NCBI GenBank assembly: GCA_026724425.1
Contig: JAIUCV010000019.1
Coordinates: 9,890,325-9,954,324, forward strand
Length of the DNA: 64,000 bases
Source of the DNA: Erythrophleum ivorense
Taxonomy: Eukaryota; Streptophyta; Magnoliopsida; Fabales; Fabaceae
Direction: 5' to 3'
Shown: positions 37,729 through 49,780 of the stretch, in pieces
How the letters are laid out: each line of letters begins with the position of its first letter
Position numbering within the stretch: position 1 is the first letter of the stretch
The notes under the pieces: generated by a model
Database searches by the model: none
Told to the model about the DNA's origin: nothing
The model's input: only the letters and a program-made list of their open reading frames with translations
Position numbers and translations under genes: made by a program

Positions 37729-38296
37729 CACACCATCACATATCATATGCTATAACTTGCTATGTTAGAGAATCTTGTACTACTAATAGAAAACCATGTT
37801 GACAAGGTCTCAGATTTTATAGTGTAAATACAAGATCTTGTTGACAAGATCATTGACCTTGTTGACAAGATATTATCTCAAACTTTTAAATTAATTTGAT
37901 TTAATGCTAACTCATCCTTACTATACTTTATCAATTAGAAATATCACAAAGGAAGCATGGAAATCAGATTTAAGGTCAAGCAACATAAGTTAGCACAAGT
38001 ACACCATTCCATACAATTCAATAATTCTGCCACTAGTTTCAAAAATTCATAACCTAAGCTAGGGAACTCTAAAACATGTAAATTAGGACTTTCTAGAAAG
38101 CTCAAGACATCATCTAATTACTGTAAGAATTTTAGATCAAAACAAGATCATTTGGTCAACTAAAGCTAATAAAATAGTAATTAGGGTCTGTTTCTCACAC
38201 TGCAGCAGACATACAACTTTAAAAATTCATATCTCCGTGTACAGAGCTCAAATTGAGTGGGTACAGCTTGGAAAAAGGAGTTTGTTGGGTCTAGAT
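37729..38296 (-). repeat. Inverted LTR fragment replacing RT-integrase
   Basis: It begins TGTCACACCATCAC, like the reverse complement of a family-1 LTR end. From 37.97 kb on it matches, inverted, the 33.2-33.5 kb part of LTR F (GAGATATGAATTTTT, TTACAGTAGTTAGATGAT). It ends where integrase C-terminal coding resumes. It therefore marks an insertion plus a deletion of the middle of pol. Near 37,835-37,875 it holds two copies of CTTGTTGACAAGAT. Confidence 0.6.
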
Positions 38297-38862
38297 ATTA
38301 TAGACCAAACCATTAAGCAAATAAAACTTATCAAGAAAAGATTACTAACCACCCAAAGTAAGTAAAAAGGTTATGTAGACAAATGACAAAAAAAATTGAG
38401 GTAGACAACCATGTTTTTCTTAGGGTTACACCAATTACAAGTGCTAGTTGATCCTTGAAATCTAGAAAGCTTGGTCCTATATATCATGATCCTTTCCAAA
38501 TTCTTAATGCAATAGGACTAATGGCATAAAAACTTGCTTTACTACCCAATCTTTCTTAAATCCATGATGGCTTTCATGTCTCTTAACTTAAAAAGTACTA
38601 GCCAGATCATTCACATGCTATAAAGTATGAATTAGTGCATTAAGAGAATTTATCTTATGTTGTAGAGCCAAAGCAAATTATAGATTTTTTAGATCAAGCA
38701 ACTCAGAAATAAGAGCTTCTTGTTGGTTAAAGTAGTTTGAAAGGGATTATCCACTAAAGAAGTTGTATGGGAGATAGATGAAGAAATGAGGAAGTAATAT
38801 CTGATCTTGTTTACATAAGGTAATTAAATTTTAAGGACAAATTTTCTGAAGGAGGGATGAAA
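38297..38862 (+). pseudogene. Family-2 gypsy integrase C-terminal part and tail
   Basis: It resumes as GLDIIDQTIKQIKLIKKRLL, the post-catalytic integrase region, followed by a diverged chromodomain-like stretch with LSYVVEPKQIIDF. Several stops. The coding part ends near 38.82 kb, and a purine-rich GAAGGAGGGATGAAA leads into the LTR. Confidence 0.7.
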
Positions 38863-41800
38863 TGTCACAACCCCAAATTTCCTTAGCCTTGACTACTAGT
38901 AAAATTAGGAATTAGGAGATAAATCCCTAATTCAAAGAATAAAGAAAAATGAAGAGATAGAAATTTTAGTAATTATATTAAGATAAATTTTAATTTATTA
39001 TTTCAAACAAGAATAATTCTTAGTAATTTAAAAAATTCTCAATGTAGTTAAGAAAAGGAAAATATGAAATAAAATTTAGTTATTTGATATTATAAATATT
39101 ATAAATATGAAAGTGTTAATTTTAGTAATTTAGAATAAGTTTAAGAACTAAACTCCATAAAAATTATCACTTGAAGATTTTTGGATGCCATTTTGGTAAG
39201 AAATATATAACATCCGGTTCTATGAAAACGTGAGAAATGTAACGCACAGTTTTTCTGTAAACAAACAAAACTTACCGGATACAAAAGGAAGTCCCCCGAA
39301 ATGACTTAGTTAAGGTCCCAAAAAATTTAGAAAGTATTTTAGACTCTTAAAAATGAGAATCCCAGGCTCAAACAGAAAAAAAAATGGAGCTAGAATGAAG
39401 AAACAATTTCTTATGGAAAACTTACGAAATGTAATGGCATTTTCGTAAATTTGAGCAAATTTTAGAATTCACACAGGAGGGCTTTTTAAATGAAATTTTT
39501 TAGTTTCCCAAGGTTCTTAGAGGCCCTGAAAACCATGGGAAGGCCCAAGATAGCTAAATCCCCTCTGGTGGACGTTTTTCAACGTCAATGCACCCAAATT
39601 TTAACAGATTCATTCAGAAAGGTTTTAACTCCGATTTGAGTGATTCCAAAGGTATTTTACTAAATTGAGAACCTAAATTTTATAATAAAAAAGATAGTTC
39701 TAAAAAAAGAGCTAAAACGAAGGAGAAACGAAAATGCCAAGAATGAAGGACAAAATAGAAATTTTTGAAAAATATTTCTTCCCCTCCTTATAAATAGGTG
39801 ACGCCTCACTCTCTCCTTCATTGAGCTTCAGATTGTTTTGCCTAAATTTAGAGAAGAAACCTTAGGAGAGTGGCGCACCAAGGGAAGAAAAAGAGGAGAA
39901 GAAATTCAAGCTTTAAGGTATGATTTCTTGGTAGTTTTTCATGCTTTCTTCTATCCAAACCTCCTCTCCTCCATTCTCCTTTGTTTTCTTTGATTAAAAT
40001 GAAGTTTAAAAATCTGTTTTAAGGGAGAAACTTAAGGAAAATTTCAAATTTGAAGAGAGGAGCTTGGAGAAAGCAAGATTCAAGTGAGAAAAAGTAAGAA
40101 AACAAGGTAATTTCTCCTCCCATGGTTGCTACCTTTGGTTCCCCTCCTTTTCCATTTCTCCTAACCTAAGAAACCGTAGGAGGATTTGATTTTTAGGCAG
40201 AATCAAGGGTGATTCTAAGGAAAAAGGGTGTGGAGATTAAGAATATGCAAAGGGAATTAACAAAAAATCATTAGATTTCAAGATGCAATTTCTTGGGTTT
40301 CAAGTGCAACTTGTAAAATTTGACTTTGTGCAATGATTCCTAGATTTAAATAAGAGTTTAAATGAGTTCCTAAAATCCCTAGAAGTTCCTCCATATGCAT
40401 CTTTCCTTGAGAAAACAAAGAAAGCTCCATAGAACCAAATATGCTTCATTGCCTCGGCCAAGAAGGGTTTCTATAGCTAGGGAGAGTTTTAAATTTTTCT
40501 AAACCCATTTTTGAGTCATATATGATAAATAAATATAAGGGGAAGCCTTGGCAAAGATTTAGGAAGCATAGAAAGTGAGATGGTGCTTTATGTTCCATAA
40601 TATGACCTAAAGAAGCAACATGTAGTTAGGCTCCTGGTTTTGATTGTGTGATGACTTCAAGAGGCTTAAAAGGGGTCAAGAATCATATTTGAAAGGAAAT
40701 AATGGAGCCTAGAATTTATTTGAGGGGTATTTCTTCATTATGTGCAATTATGGAACCATAATGAGGTTTATAGATCAACCTAATGTCTAAGCAAGTTGTG
40801 TGGCCTTAGAATTAATTCTATGAACCTAATTAGCTTCTATGAATTGTATCTAGGCCAAGAGAAAGCGTCCCCACATATTTGTGTGTGTGAGGCCGAAAGA
40901 GGGAGCATTCTTTCAAAGGGAAAAGTGTGTGGTTGCTTCCAAGGTAGCTCTCTCCACCTTCTCTCATACATGGATGTGTGCTTAGCTTGTCTTTGAATGT
41001 GTGTATGTGTATTTTTAAGCCATGAAAAGTATTTTAGCATGACTTTGATTCCATGGTACTATGATGTTATAATATGCCTTCATATGATACTTATGATGTG
41101 TGCTTGGGTTTGCTTAAGTGTGGTGAGGCCAATAACCCTTAGCCATGGTGAGGATGAGCTAAGAACCCTTAGAATTGATTAAGACAAAGTAAAGAGTCTC
41201 CCAAAAATGAGATGAACTCCTAAGAGCATAGTTGAGTCCAAGATCCATAAGAAGTTGGATGAGGCCAATCCACTTGCTTGGCAAGCCTTTGTATGCTATG
41301 TATGGCTTTCTTAAATGATGAAAATACCTCTTGAATGATTGCACATGTCCACATGCCATGCATACATGTAAGACTTATTTTATATCCATTATATATGATT
41401 GAATGGGAGATGAGTTATTGGGATTCTTTGAATCTCATCTCCTCCTCTCTAATGATCTAACATGCTAGGTGGACTAAGTGGATAAGGTAATGGAAGCCAA
41501 CCACCTTGAAGATGAGAGTATGACATTCAAGAACATGAATTTGGCTACCTTAAGGCCATACAAATGGCAAAAGATGTAACCAATGGATGTATATGTATTA
41601 TGATGTTATGAACAAATGTATTTATGATAACATGTCATGTATGAATGGGAGGATGTATTATGTGACCATTAGATTATGATTTGAGCATGTTATGGCATTG
41701 TAGCTCCTTGAATGCTATTATGGAATTGTGCATAAGTATGGGTAAGATGGCCAAAATGAGAGGCATGAGGTTTGGGATCATTTGGACAGCTCACACAAAT

Positions 41801-44800
41801 CCTAATTATGCTTTTAGACTTACCCAAGAGGTGCTAAACCCTAAAGAAATCCATTTGGATATTTTGGTATCCCATATAGAGCCAAAATTGACTAATTTAG
41901 AACCCTACATCATTTTTTATCCAAATGAGCTCTTCTTGATCTGAAATTTGGCATGCAATTAGAGCTTGTTGATTTCTTTTCAGGATTCTAAAGAACATAA
42001 TTTTTGGAGGTCTACAAAATATTTGATGAATTTTTAAAGTTAACAAATTTTCTGATTTTGGTCATGTTACTATTCACTCAGGTCCAAAAATAGAATCTGT
42101 CACAAAGGGCTTAAATGATGTCTAATTATCACAAAATTTTATACAAAGAAACTAGATATTTCCAATGACTTGTGCCAACTAGAAACACCTCATTTGGAGG
42201 TCTAGAGAGGGAGATATGAATTTTCAAAGAATTTGTCAAGTATCAAGAACTTTAGCTGACCTCTGTTACTATTTGATTGAGTTTTGAGCTCTGGGCATAC
42301 CTGAACTGGTCTAACATTATTTTTTCCCTTTAGCTAACATCCACAGCTTTTTAGATTGGTGTCATTTGCATGGATTTGATTTTTGTGAAATTAATTGGAC
42401 ATTTTTGAAGTTTACTGTAGAATTTTGTGACAGCACCAGTGGATAGTCTGACCTCTGGATTATTTTGAATGTCAAACGTCCTCTGTGTTGAATATTATTG
42501 TTTGGACATATTTTTATGTAAAGTAGACATGTGTAGCTTTCCAAAATGGCCAAGAATGCATGATTTCAATTTTTCTAGAATTAGTTACGATTTTCCAAAG
42601 TTGTGACAGAAATGAGAGCAAATCTATCTGAAAATGAATATGTGTATTTCATGCCTCCCTTCGAGTTTATTGAGATGTAGGCCACTTTTGATTATGTAAA
42701 TGAGTTGTATTCATATAATTAAATATGAGAATGTGATGTATGAGCTCATATGGCCCATGAGACTTTGAAAGAAAAATTTTACCTGCAGAGAAACATAACT
42801 TATCCATGAAAATAAATGACATTATGTTGCCTCCTATAGAACAAGCATGAAATGAAGCATGAGAATTGTATGAATTGAGTTTTAAAAGTATGGTGTTACA
42901 AAATAAATTAATTATAAAATTCAAAAAATTACACATTCCTACGTAATTTGCATGGTCGAACCTTATTAGGGAAGAAATCCATGAAGTCTTGTAGTATATG
43001 AATCATAATATACAACTTTCAATTTCTCAATATGCATGGTCGGTCAAATACTGAAGGAAGAACCCACTAGCTTAAGTGCCATCTTAATTCAATTTAGTAA
43101 CACCTAATATGAAGCCAACTACCTCCACTCAGCTACATATTGCGTGAGTCATTAGCTTAAACACCATTCAAATTCAAAAACTTAACACTTAATACCTTAA
43201 TAAGTCAAACCTACTTCCATTAATTCACTCCATCTCACTTCCTTCTTCACTTTTCTTTGTTGAATCTTGTTGAAGAGACACATACACACCACACACAAAG
43301 AGAGAGAGATGTAAGACGCTATTCTTGAAACTTGAGGAAAGAGAAAACAAAACCTTGTTGCATGAGGTTAAAATATTCATATTTTCAATTTTACCTAGAA
43401 AGGAAACATGTGTAGAATTGTAGAACTTTTTCTTGATACCATTTTTATTTCCAAATTCTAAAATTGGTCCTTGAGGTGTATGGTATTGGCCAAATTAGGT
43501 TTAAGGTATATTTTCTCTACTTTAATTCTTGAATTAGGTTTAATTTCATTTTTTTCACAATAATTTATGGATTTTAGGTTGCATGGGCAAAACTAGGGTT
43601 GTTTGTAAATTGAAGATTTTGAGTGTGTTTTGACTTGAAAGGAAAAAGAAGAAGGAGAAATTAGGTAAAATCTGACTTTAACCTATTTTTCTTGTTTTGG
43701 CTGATTAGGTATAATTATTGGAAAAGGGGAAATTTTATGGAATTTTATTTGTTTGTATTGGAATTTAGGAAGCTAAAATACTATCTAAGAAGTTGAAGCA
43801 TTGGAGATGAAGAAAATCAAGTATTTGAAAATATTAGGTAAGTAATAGTGAATTGGAGTTTATAGAAATTAGCCACTAATTTATGTAATGAAATTGATTG
43901 TGAATTGTATTTATTTGTTGATATGCAAATTAGGAAGTTCTCATTGCCAATTGGATTTGCTAAAAGAGGTGGATCACTCTTGTGAAATTCAAGCTTTGTT
44001 AAGGTAGCTAGTATTTTCCATAAAAATTAATTTTAATAAAAATTGCTTTCTATTGATGTATGCTATTTATGAAAATGTTATGTGATAAAATGGTTCAAGT
44101 CATTCTTATGAGAACAAACTAGAGATGTTTCTGCCCTTTTATGTATGTTTTTGGAATAGGGGTTAAAGCTCCTCTTTCCATGAATCAATAGCTAACAATT
44201 AGTTTTCCTCATTGCAAGTATGGGATTGTAATGGGATGAGTTGAGTTTGCCTCATTATAAGCATCGAATTGTAATAGGATGAATCGTGTATGTTATATTA
44301 TGGAAGATCTAACTTTCCCCTTTGCAAGTGTTGCATTGAGAAGCATACCAACTTATGAAAGAATGATTTCTTTTACATAACATTCATTAGAAAAGCATGT
44401 TATGTTTCACTTCAATGGAATTTTATGATGATTTACTCATGTTTTGTGGTTGAAAAATGAATTGAGAAATAAATTAGCTATTGAGATTAATGTCTCACTT
44501 TTATGTTTTTCCAACTAATCATTTTCCAAGAAAAAGTGCGAAGTTAGATAAGGGGAAGTAAAGCTTAGAATAGTATAGTTGGACTTGTATATGTGTGAAG
44601 TTTATGTTTGAAGTATGATGTATATAAATGTAGTTTATGACACTTAGTGTTTGGTTATGTATGACAAGAATGGAAGCCATGGAAGGTTGTATAAAGTGTA
44701 AATACTAAGTAGTATTTTTGTGCATTAAAGAATCTTATGGTATAATGAGTAATCTTTATCATAACTTCAAATTAGGTACTACCTTAAATGTTTCGATGAA

Positions 44801-45356
44801 TGATATGTGCTGCTTAAAAGTTTTAAGACTCAGTTAACTAGATTAAGATTTAGTCAATTAGATCTTAAGCTTTAATGAAATAAAAATATGATTCAATTAA
44901 CTGGATCTAGTATTAATAAACTAGAACCTAGAAGTTAGGATTCAATTAACTAGAACTAGTATCAATTAATTTAAACTTACAAGTTCAGAAAAAGTTTAAG
45001 GAAGAACAAGATTGAATTAATTAGAGATTAAGGTAACAACAGCGAAATCTTCTAATAAGTTCCAATTAATTTGATAAGGATTCAGTTAACTGTAAACTAT
45101 AAGAGTGAAGAAAAAAGAAAATATGAGCAATGTTATCATAATTGGTGGACTCCAACTACAATTCCTTTTACTAATAATAATTGATTAAGGATAACCTTAT
45201 GAGATCTAGTACCCTCATAAAAATTTTTATATGGTCATAATTAGAATTATTTTTGTAATCAAGGATTCATATAACTTTTACTAGAAAATTCAATAGTAAT
45301 GAAATAATAAATAATTACAAAAAATCAAAAAATAGTAATAATGAAGGAGTGTTACA
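38863..45356 (+). repeat. Family-2 gypsy 3' LTR, interrupted by LTR I
   Basis: It starts TGTCACAACCCC directly after the purine-rich tract. The pieces are 38,863-39,205 and 42,901-45,356. The end is taken at GAGTGTTACA, which gives a total of about 2.8 kb, but the end is uncertain because the flanking sequence is locally duplicated (45.24-45.69 kb). The segment 44,575-45,220 is matched, inverted, at 9,116-9,745. Non-coding. Confidence 0.6.
39206..42900 (+). repeat. Solo LTR I, family 1
   Basis: 3,695 bp, the longest complete LTR here. It starts TATAACATCCGG (TG changed to TA) and ends TATGGTGTTACA, flanked by exact AAATA duplications (39,201-39,205 and 42,901-42,905). It sits in the family-2 3' LTR. 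Confidence 0.85.
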
Positions 45357-45690
45357 GTCACCTATCTATTACACTTTGCGCATAAACACATACTTGCATC
45401 ATAGGTTGCACATTCATTGAATAGATATAGCCATTTCAAGTTATTTTATTTACGTAATCAATAATTCGTATGATTTTCTTTAAAAAAATTTAATGTTAAT
45501 AAAATAAATAATTAATTATCAAAAATAAAGAAATTATTAACAACGAAAGAGTATTTTCAGGTCACCTGTCTATTACACTTGCGCATATAAACACACATTT
45601 GCATCATAGGGTGTATATTTAAATCTTTTTTTGGGGCCACAAATCGGGTGCACATTCATTTATATAGATTTAGCCATTTGGGAGTATTGA
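45236..45690 (+). repeat. Diverged tandem duplication (~205-240 bp unit)
   Basis: The stretch from about 45,236 is repeated from about 45,440. Matching landmarks are GTCACCTATCTATTACACTT (45,357) with GTCACCTGTCTATTACACTT (45,562), and GCACATTCATTGAATAGAT (~45,409) with GCACATTCATTTATATAGAT (~45,650). The second unit carries about 35 extra bases. Confidence 0.65.
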
Positions 45691-46450
45691 GACTCACAAA
45701 AAAAAATTAGAACAAAATTGAGTCAAATAAAATATTTGAAACAGTTAAAACTTACTTTAGATTGAACAAAAAGTATACTTTTATTTTTTTAAAAAAACAA
45801 ACCTAGTTTAAATTTGGCGTTATACCACCTGCACAATTATGAATCCAATTATTGCATGGTGACGTCAAACATGACCCAATGTAAAAGAGGCTTTGGCACC
45901 AAACTAGGGGCCTAAAGTTACAAAGTCAGAATCTGTCGTATAAACAAATGTTAAATAAACTGTTGTGATTTGGAGGCCAACATCTAATATCCAATTTACA
46001 CCAAAGTAAAGTGTGAAATAAATTACTTATTATGAATAAATCAGCAGTTTACATTTGTATACTATACAAGTAACAATAAAGTTCAAGAATGTGTACGAGC
46101 ACCTACTTCCTTAAGTTTTTATTAAAATATCTGCTTATATTTTATTCTTCAACGGACAGCATACAATTCAGAAAAATCAAATCCAACATTCAGGTCATAA
46201 TTTTTTAAACCGAAGTTCAATTTAATAAAACTGCTTGGGGAACCAAATTTTGCAATCAAATAGTTGACGTGGTTCTAGTGAAGTTGTACATGATGACAAC
46301 CAACTCGTAGTAGACATAACTAATGTCTTTGACGCAAAAAAAAAAAAAAAAAAAACTAATACCGTCGTATAATATACACTTTTATTTCCATAAAGGTATA
46401 TCAAATTCAAGTCTAAACCTTGAAGTGCCATATTGTAAAATTTGTCTTAA
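45691..46450. other. Non-repetitive AT-rich DNA, downstream of the host-gene exons
   Basis: No transposon match within the window and no ORF with recognisable content. It includes a 20-base A run at 46,336-46,355. The part next to 46,450 is probably the 3' UTR of the minus-strand gene. Confidence 0.4.
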
Positions 46451-46804
46451 TTATGCAGAAACAGCTTCCCCTTTGAAATGGTCTCGCCTGCTCTCGATGA
46501 ATGTCCTTCGAAATTGCTCAAACCTTCCATCTTTGATTGCTTCCCTTATTAGACGAAAAAACATCAAATAGTGGTGTGTATTGTGGCTGCAAAATTCAAT
46601 GTAAATTTATTAACGCAGCTATAGCAAGCAACAACATATGTTACAGTACTACTGCTACTATTGTTTGAGCAAGGATATTCATACATTTCTAGAAGGATTT
46701 GTGCCAGCATTTCGTGAACATTGAGTAGGTGATTGATGTATGCTTTCGTATGGTTCTGGCATGTATAGCAGGTGCAGTTTCTTAGAATGGGAGACATATC
46801 TTTC
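46451..46804 (-). CDS. Queuine tRNA-ribosyltransferase family (accessory subunit 2-like), last two coding exons
   Basis: Two spliced minus-strand exons: 46,685-46,804 (after a TTTTCCATGCAG acceptor; donor GTATG) and 46,451-46,586 (after TTTTGCAG), ending in TAA at 46,451-46,453. Phases join cleanly (AT|C = Ile). The first exon has NCTCYTCQNHTKAYINHLLN and HEMLAQILLE; the second has HHYLMFFRLIREAIKDGRF and QFRRTFIESRRDHF. C-X-C-X2-C, with a His 26 residues after the third Cys, is the zinc site of tRNA-guanine transglycosylases; that His is coded just past the intron. Family knowledge: the enzyme puts queuine into position 34 of GUN-anticodon tRNAs. The MFFRLIREAI ending fits the eukaryotic accessory subunit better than the catalytic one; this choice is inference. 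Upstream exons were not found in 46.8-48.1 kb, so the gene may be a fragment or have a long intron. Confidence 0.82.
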
Positions 46805-46808
46805 CTGC

Positions 46809-47948
46809 ATGGAAAAAAAAAAAATTTAAAAGAAGAAAAAATTATTCATTTTGTACTTAAAATAATCAGAGGACTGAGTAATTAATTTTTCAAGAATAAT
46901 GATAACAGAATATTAGAATAAGAGAAAAAGTTATCATGAACTTTGGAGTAGTCAATTATGACAACAAAGTTTTTATCACTTAAAACGAGTTCTAAGTTCC
47001 TACAAAAATTTAGTTCTAAATTTCAAAATCTCATTCTAATAGCTATAATTATGTGTTAGTAAAACAAACTAGCTCCGGAGTTCAGAATTATAGCTATTTT
47101 GTTATAGATTGGAGCCCGTACAAACAAAATACTATCAATAAACCCAACGTCAAAATTAGTTTAAAAAGAGAAATGTATGACCATTCGTAATTAGTACATA
47201 AATCCATGAACGTACTTTATACTTTGAACATGCAACATGGTTATTATTTTGATGACATTTTTTTTCATTCAGAAAATCCTACTGCTGATATCAGATAGGC
47301 GGACTGGCAGACAATAATCTGCATATTTTGGTTTTAGTAATCTTCGGCCCAAGTAAAGGAAAACCTATCTTCATTATGAAACGTGTTAAAAACAAGACTA
47401 TAAATTTGATCTTTTTCCCTGGTAGTTATGCTAGCTTCTAATCCTTTAGAACAAGCATATGTGTTTATAAACAGGCATTATTTTAGATGTAGTCTTAACT
47501 AGTATAATAATGGAATGTTTAAGACCAAGATATAGGCAAATAGTCTTAACTGTTTGATGAACCAGGACATAAAGTGATATGTATCCTCATGAGAGTGTTA
47601 ATAGAATTTAAAGTCTAGAACTAGCATTTCCCTTAGTTATCTTTGCTTTTATGGTCGTAACAACATGCTCTATAAAGACCGTCTCATTTGATAGGGCTAG
47701 AGGCATGCTAGAAACCAAAATGGTTGCCATATTCTAAACCGTCTAATTTACCTTTCAAAAGCCATACTCAGAAAGCTAACGCTCTTCCCCCTCCCCTCCA
47801 TCACCAACCCAGAAAAAAATTGTTAGTTTTATTATTGCTTTTTCAAAAAATAAGACTTCCTTAAGAGGAAGAAAGCAGACCTAAAATATTTATTTTCCAC
47901 TCAGTTTAAATTTACAGTGGAAAAGACACTCCAGCATATCTATGCATA
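46809..47948. other. Intron or intergenic DNA, no exon recognised
   Basis: About 1.1 kb of AT-rich sequence upstream of the transglycosylase exons (minus strand). I searched both strands for the earlier family motifs and found none. Neither LTR nor LINE similarity to the rest of the window is apparent. Confidence 0.4.
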
Positions 47949-48072
47949 TTATGTTCCATTAAAGTTGATGTCCTCAGCAACAGCAACAACTTTAGCGAGA
48001 AGCTCATAGTTGTAACTGCCACTTATGCAAATCCACTTCATGTTTCCTTTTAACGAAATGTGTACAAAAATC
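47949..48072 (-). CDS. Candidate terminal exon of an unidentified host gene
   Basis: On the minus strand a pyrimidine-rich stretch ending TTTAAG (acceptor AG at 48,073-48,074) is followed by an open frame of 40 codons to TAA at 47,949-47,951. It reads IFVHISLKGNMKWICISG and then YNYELLAKVVAVAEDINFNG. The composition is unlike the surrounding AT-rich non-coding DNA and unlike retrotransposon proteins, which is why I list it. I do not recognise the family. The 3' LTR of copia #1 begins only about 30 bp upstream of the acceptor, so the rest of the gene, if it still exists, is displaced beyond the copia nest. It could also be a chance frame. Confidence 0.35.
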
Positions 48073-48103
48073 CTTAAACAGTGAAGAAAATTAGAGGTAA
48101 GAA

Positions 48104-48347
48104 TGCTCCGATTCCATATTATTCATGGTAGCGTACTTGACTACATACATAGGGAAGATGCAACAAACTCTACAATTCAAATCCTATCAAATCAACAAAA
48201 CAAATATTCAAATTAAATGATCATAAAGCAGTGAACTACAAGGAAGAGTAAATTCAAACAACAACTTTGACTTATCTCCCAATAAAAAAGGAAAAGAAAA
48301 TCAAATAATTAAGGCCCATACGGACACAAACCACATGATCTTCAACA
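48104..48347 (-). repeat. 3' LTR of copia #1
   Basis: On the minus strand it starts TGTTGAAGATCATGTGG right after a purine-rich CTTGAGAGGGAG and ends ATCGGAGCA, 244 bp. The 5' LTR is outside the window because copia #3 splits the gag. The bases AAGAA at 48,099-48,103 would be one target-duplication copy. Confidence 0.75.
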
Positions 48348-49505
48348 CTCCCTCTCAAGTTGAGGAGTGATGTTGAACATTCCTAACTTAAAGCTTAGTT
48401 CTTCAAACTTGACCCTTGCAATAGCTTTAGTTAGGAGATCAGCCACTTGAGAATTGGTAAGAATATAGACCAAATCCATCATTACTGACTCAATCTTTTC
48501 TTTGAAAAAATGATGATTAATCTCCACATGCTTAGTCCTATCATGATGAATAGGATTGTTTGCAATACCAATACTAGCCATGTTATTATAAAACACCTTC
48601 ATAGGCATGTCAACTCTAATTTTGAACCCTTCAAGAAGTTTCCTCATCCAAATTCCTTCACAAATCCCAAGTGCAAGGGCACAAAACTCAGTTTCATCAT
48701 TACTCTTAGCCAAAACAAGTTGTTTCTTGCTTTTCCATATTACTGAATTGCCCCATACAAATTTACAATATCTAGTAGTGAATCTTCAATCTATAATAGA
48801 TCTAGCCCAATTTGCATTTGAAAAAACTTCAACTCCTCTGTGAGTTCCCTTTTGAAAGAATAAACCTTTGCCTAAAGTCATTTTTAAGTATCTTAAAATC
48901 CTATAAACAGCTTCAAATTGCTCTTCATTTGGCTTGTTTATAAACTGACTTACCATGCTGACAGGAAGCTATTATCAAGAAGAGTGTGAGACAAATAAAA
49001 TTACTTTACCTACTACCCTTTGGTATAATCCAGTATCAGCACGAGCACTATCTTGCATCAAACCAAGTTTATACTTGGCTCCTATAAGTGTGTCTACTAG
49101 CTTATACCCCAACATCTTAGTATTTTCCAATAAATCCAAAGTGTAATTCCTCTAGGAGATAGTAATACCTTTATTGGATTTTGCTACTTCTACCCCTAGG
49201 AAATATATTAGATTTCCCAGATCCTTCACCTCAAATTCAATGGCAAGTGACTCTTCAATCTCATAGTTTCATCAAAATAATCCTCTATAATTACATTATC
49301 ATTATTAAACATACACAATTAAGATTGCCAATTTTCCATTTGATGTAAAGTTAATAAATAAATTATGGTCTATTTGACACTGGGTATACCCATAGCCTCT
49401 AAAGACATTGGTAAACTTGTCAAACCAGACTTTAGATGGCTATTTCAACCCATATAGGGACTTGTGAAGGCTACATCCCTTGTTGGAATCATTGTCTAGC
49501 TTTAG
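48348..49505 (-). pseudogene. Copia #1 RNase H and RT C-terminal part
   Basis: The first 123 codons from 48,713 down are open: AKSNDETEFCALALGICEG, then NNPIHHDRTKHVEINHHFF and the LTKAIARVKFEEL tail, the standard copia RNase H end. Above it, RT fragments are readable in broken frames up to KSLYGLK near 49,445. It is interrupted at about 49,506 by a LINE tail. Confidence 0.82.
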
Positions 49506-49780
49506 GTAGAATCACGCTTTAAATAGTTTGGGCATGTGTGAAGAAAACCTATAAAAGCTCTAGTAAGAAGAGTAAATGAAATGGAAAGTAGTCCAATAGT
49601 TAGAAATAAACGAAGATCAAGAAAAATTATAAGTGAAACCGTTAAGAAAGATTTAGACCTAAATGGTTTGTCTGAAAATATAATTCGCAATAGAATTTTA
49701 TGGTGTTGTTTAATCCAACCGACCCCACCTAGTGGGAAAAGACTTGTTTTTTATTGTTGTTGTTGTTGTTTGACTCTAGG
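49506..49780 (+). mobile_element. 5'-truncated LINE (RTE-like) 3' end
   Basis: The plus strand reads FGHV-stop-RKPIKALVRRVNEM, then RKIISETVKKDLDLNGLS and NRILW, the C-terminal end of a plant LINE reverse transcriptase protein. A conserved 3' end CCGACCCCACCTAGTGGGA and a short TTG repeat (49,754-49,770) follow. It is embedded in the RT of copia #1 between GLES and KLDNDSNKG. A (TTG)n tail is typical of plant RTE elements. I could not define a clean target duplication. Confidence 0.75.

Noticed and set aside
46336..46355. 20-base A run as a retroposon poly(A) tail
   Set aside because: No target duplication and no upstream retroposon sequence recognised; probably a simple repeat in or near a 3' UTR.
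47281..47350. Possible upstream exon of the transglycosylase gene (minus strand, after ATATGCAG)
   Set aside because: The frame closes within 18 codons, there is no donor site and no family motif.
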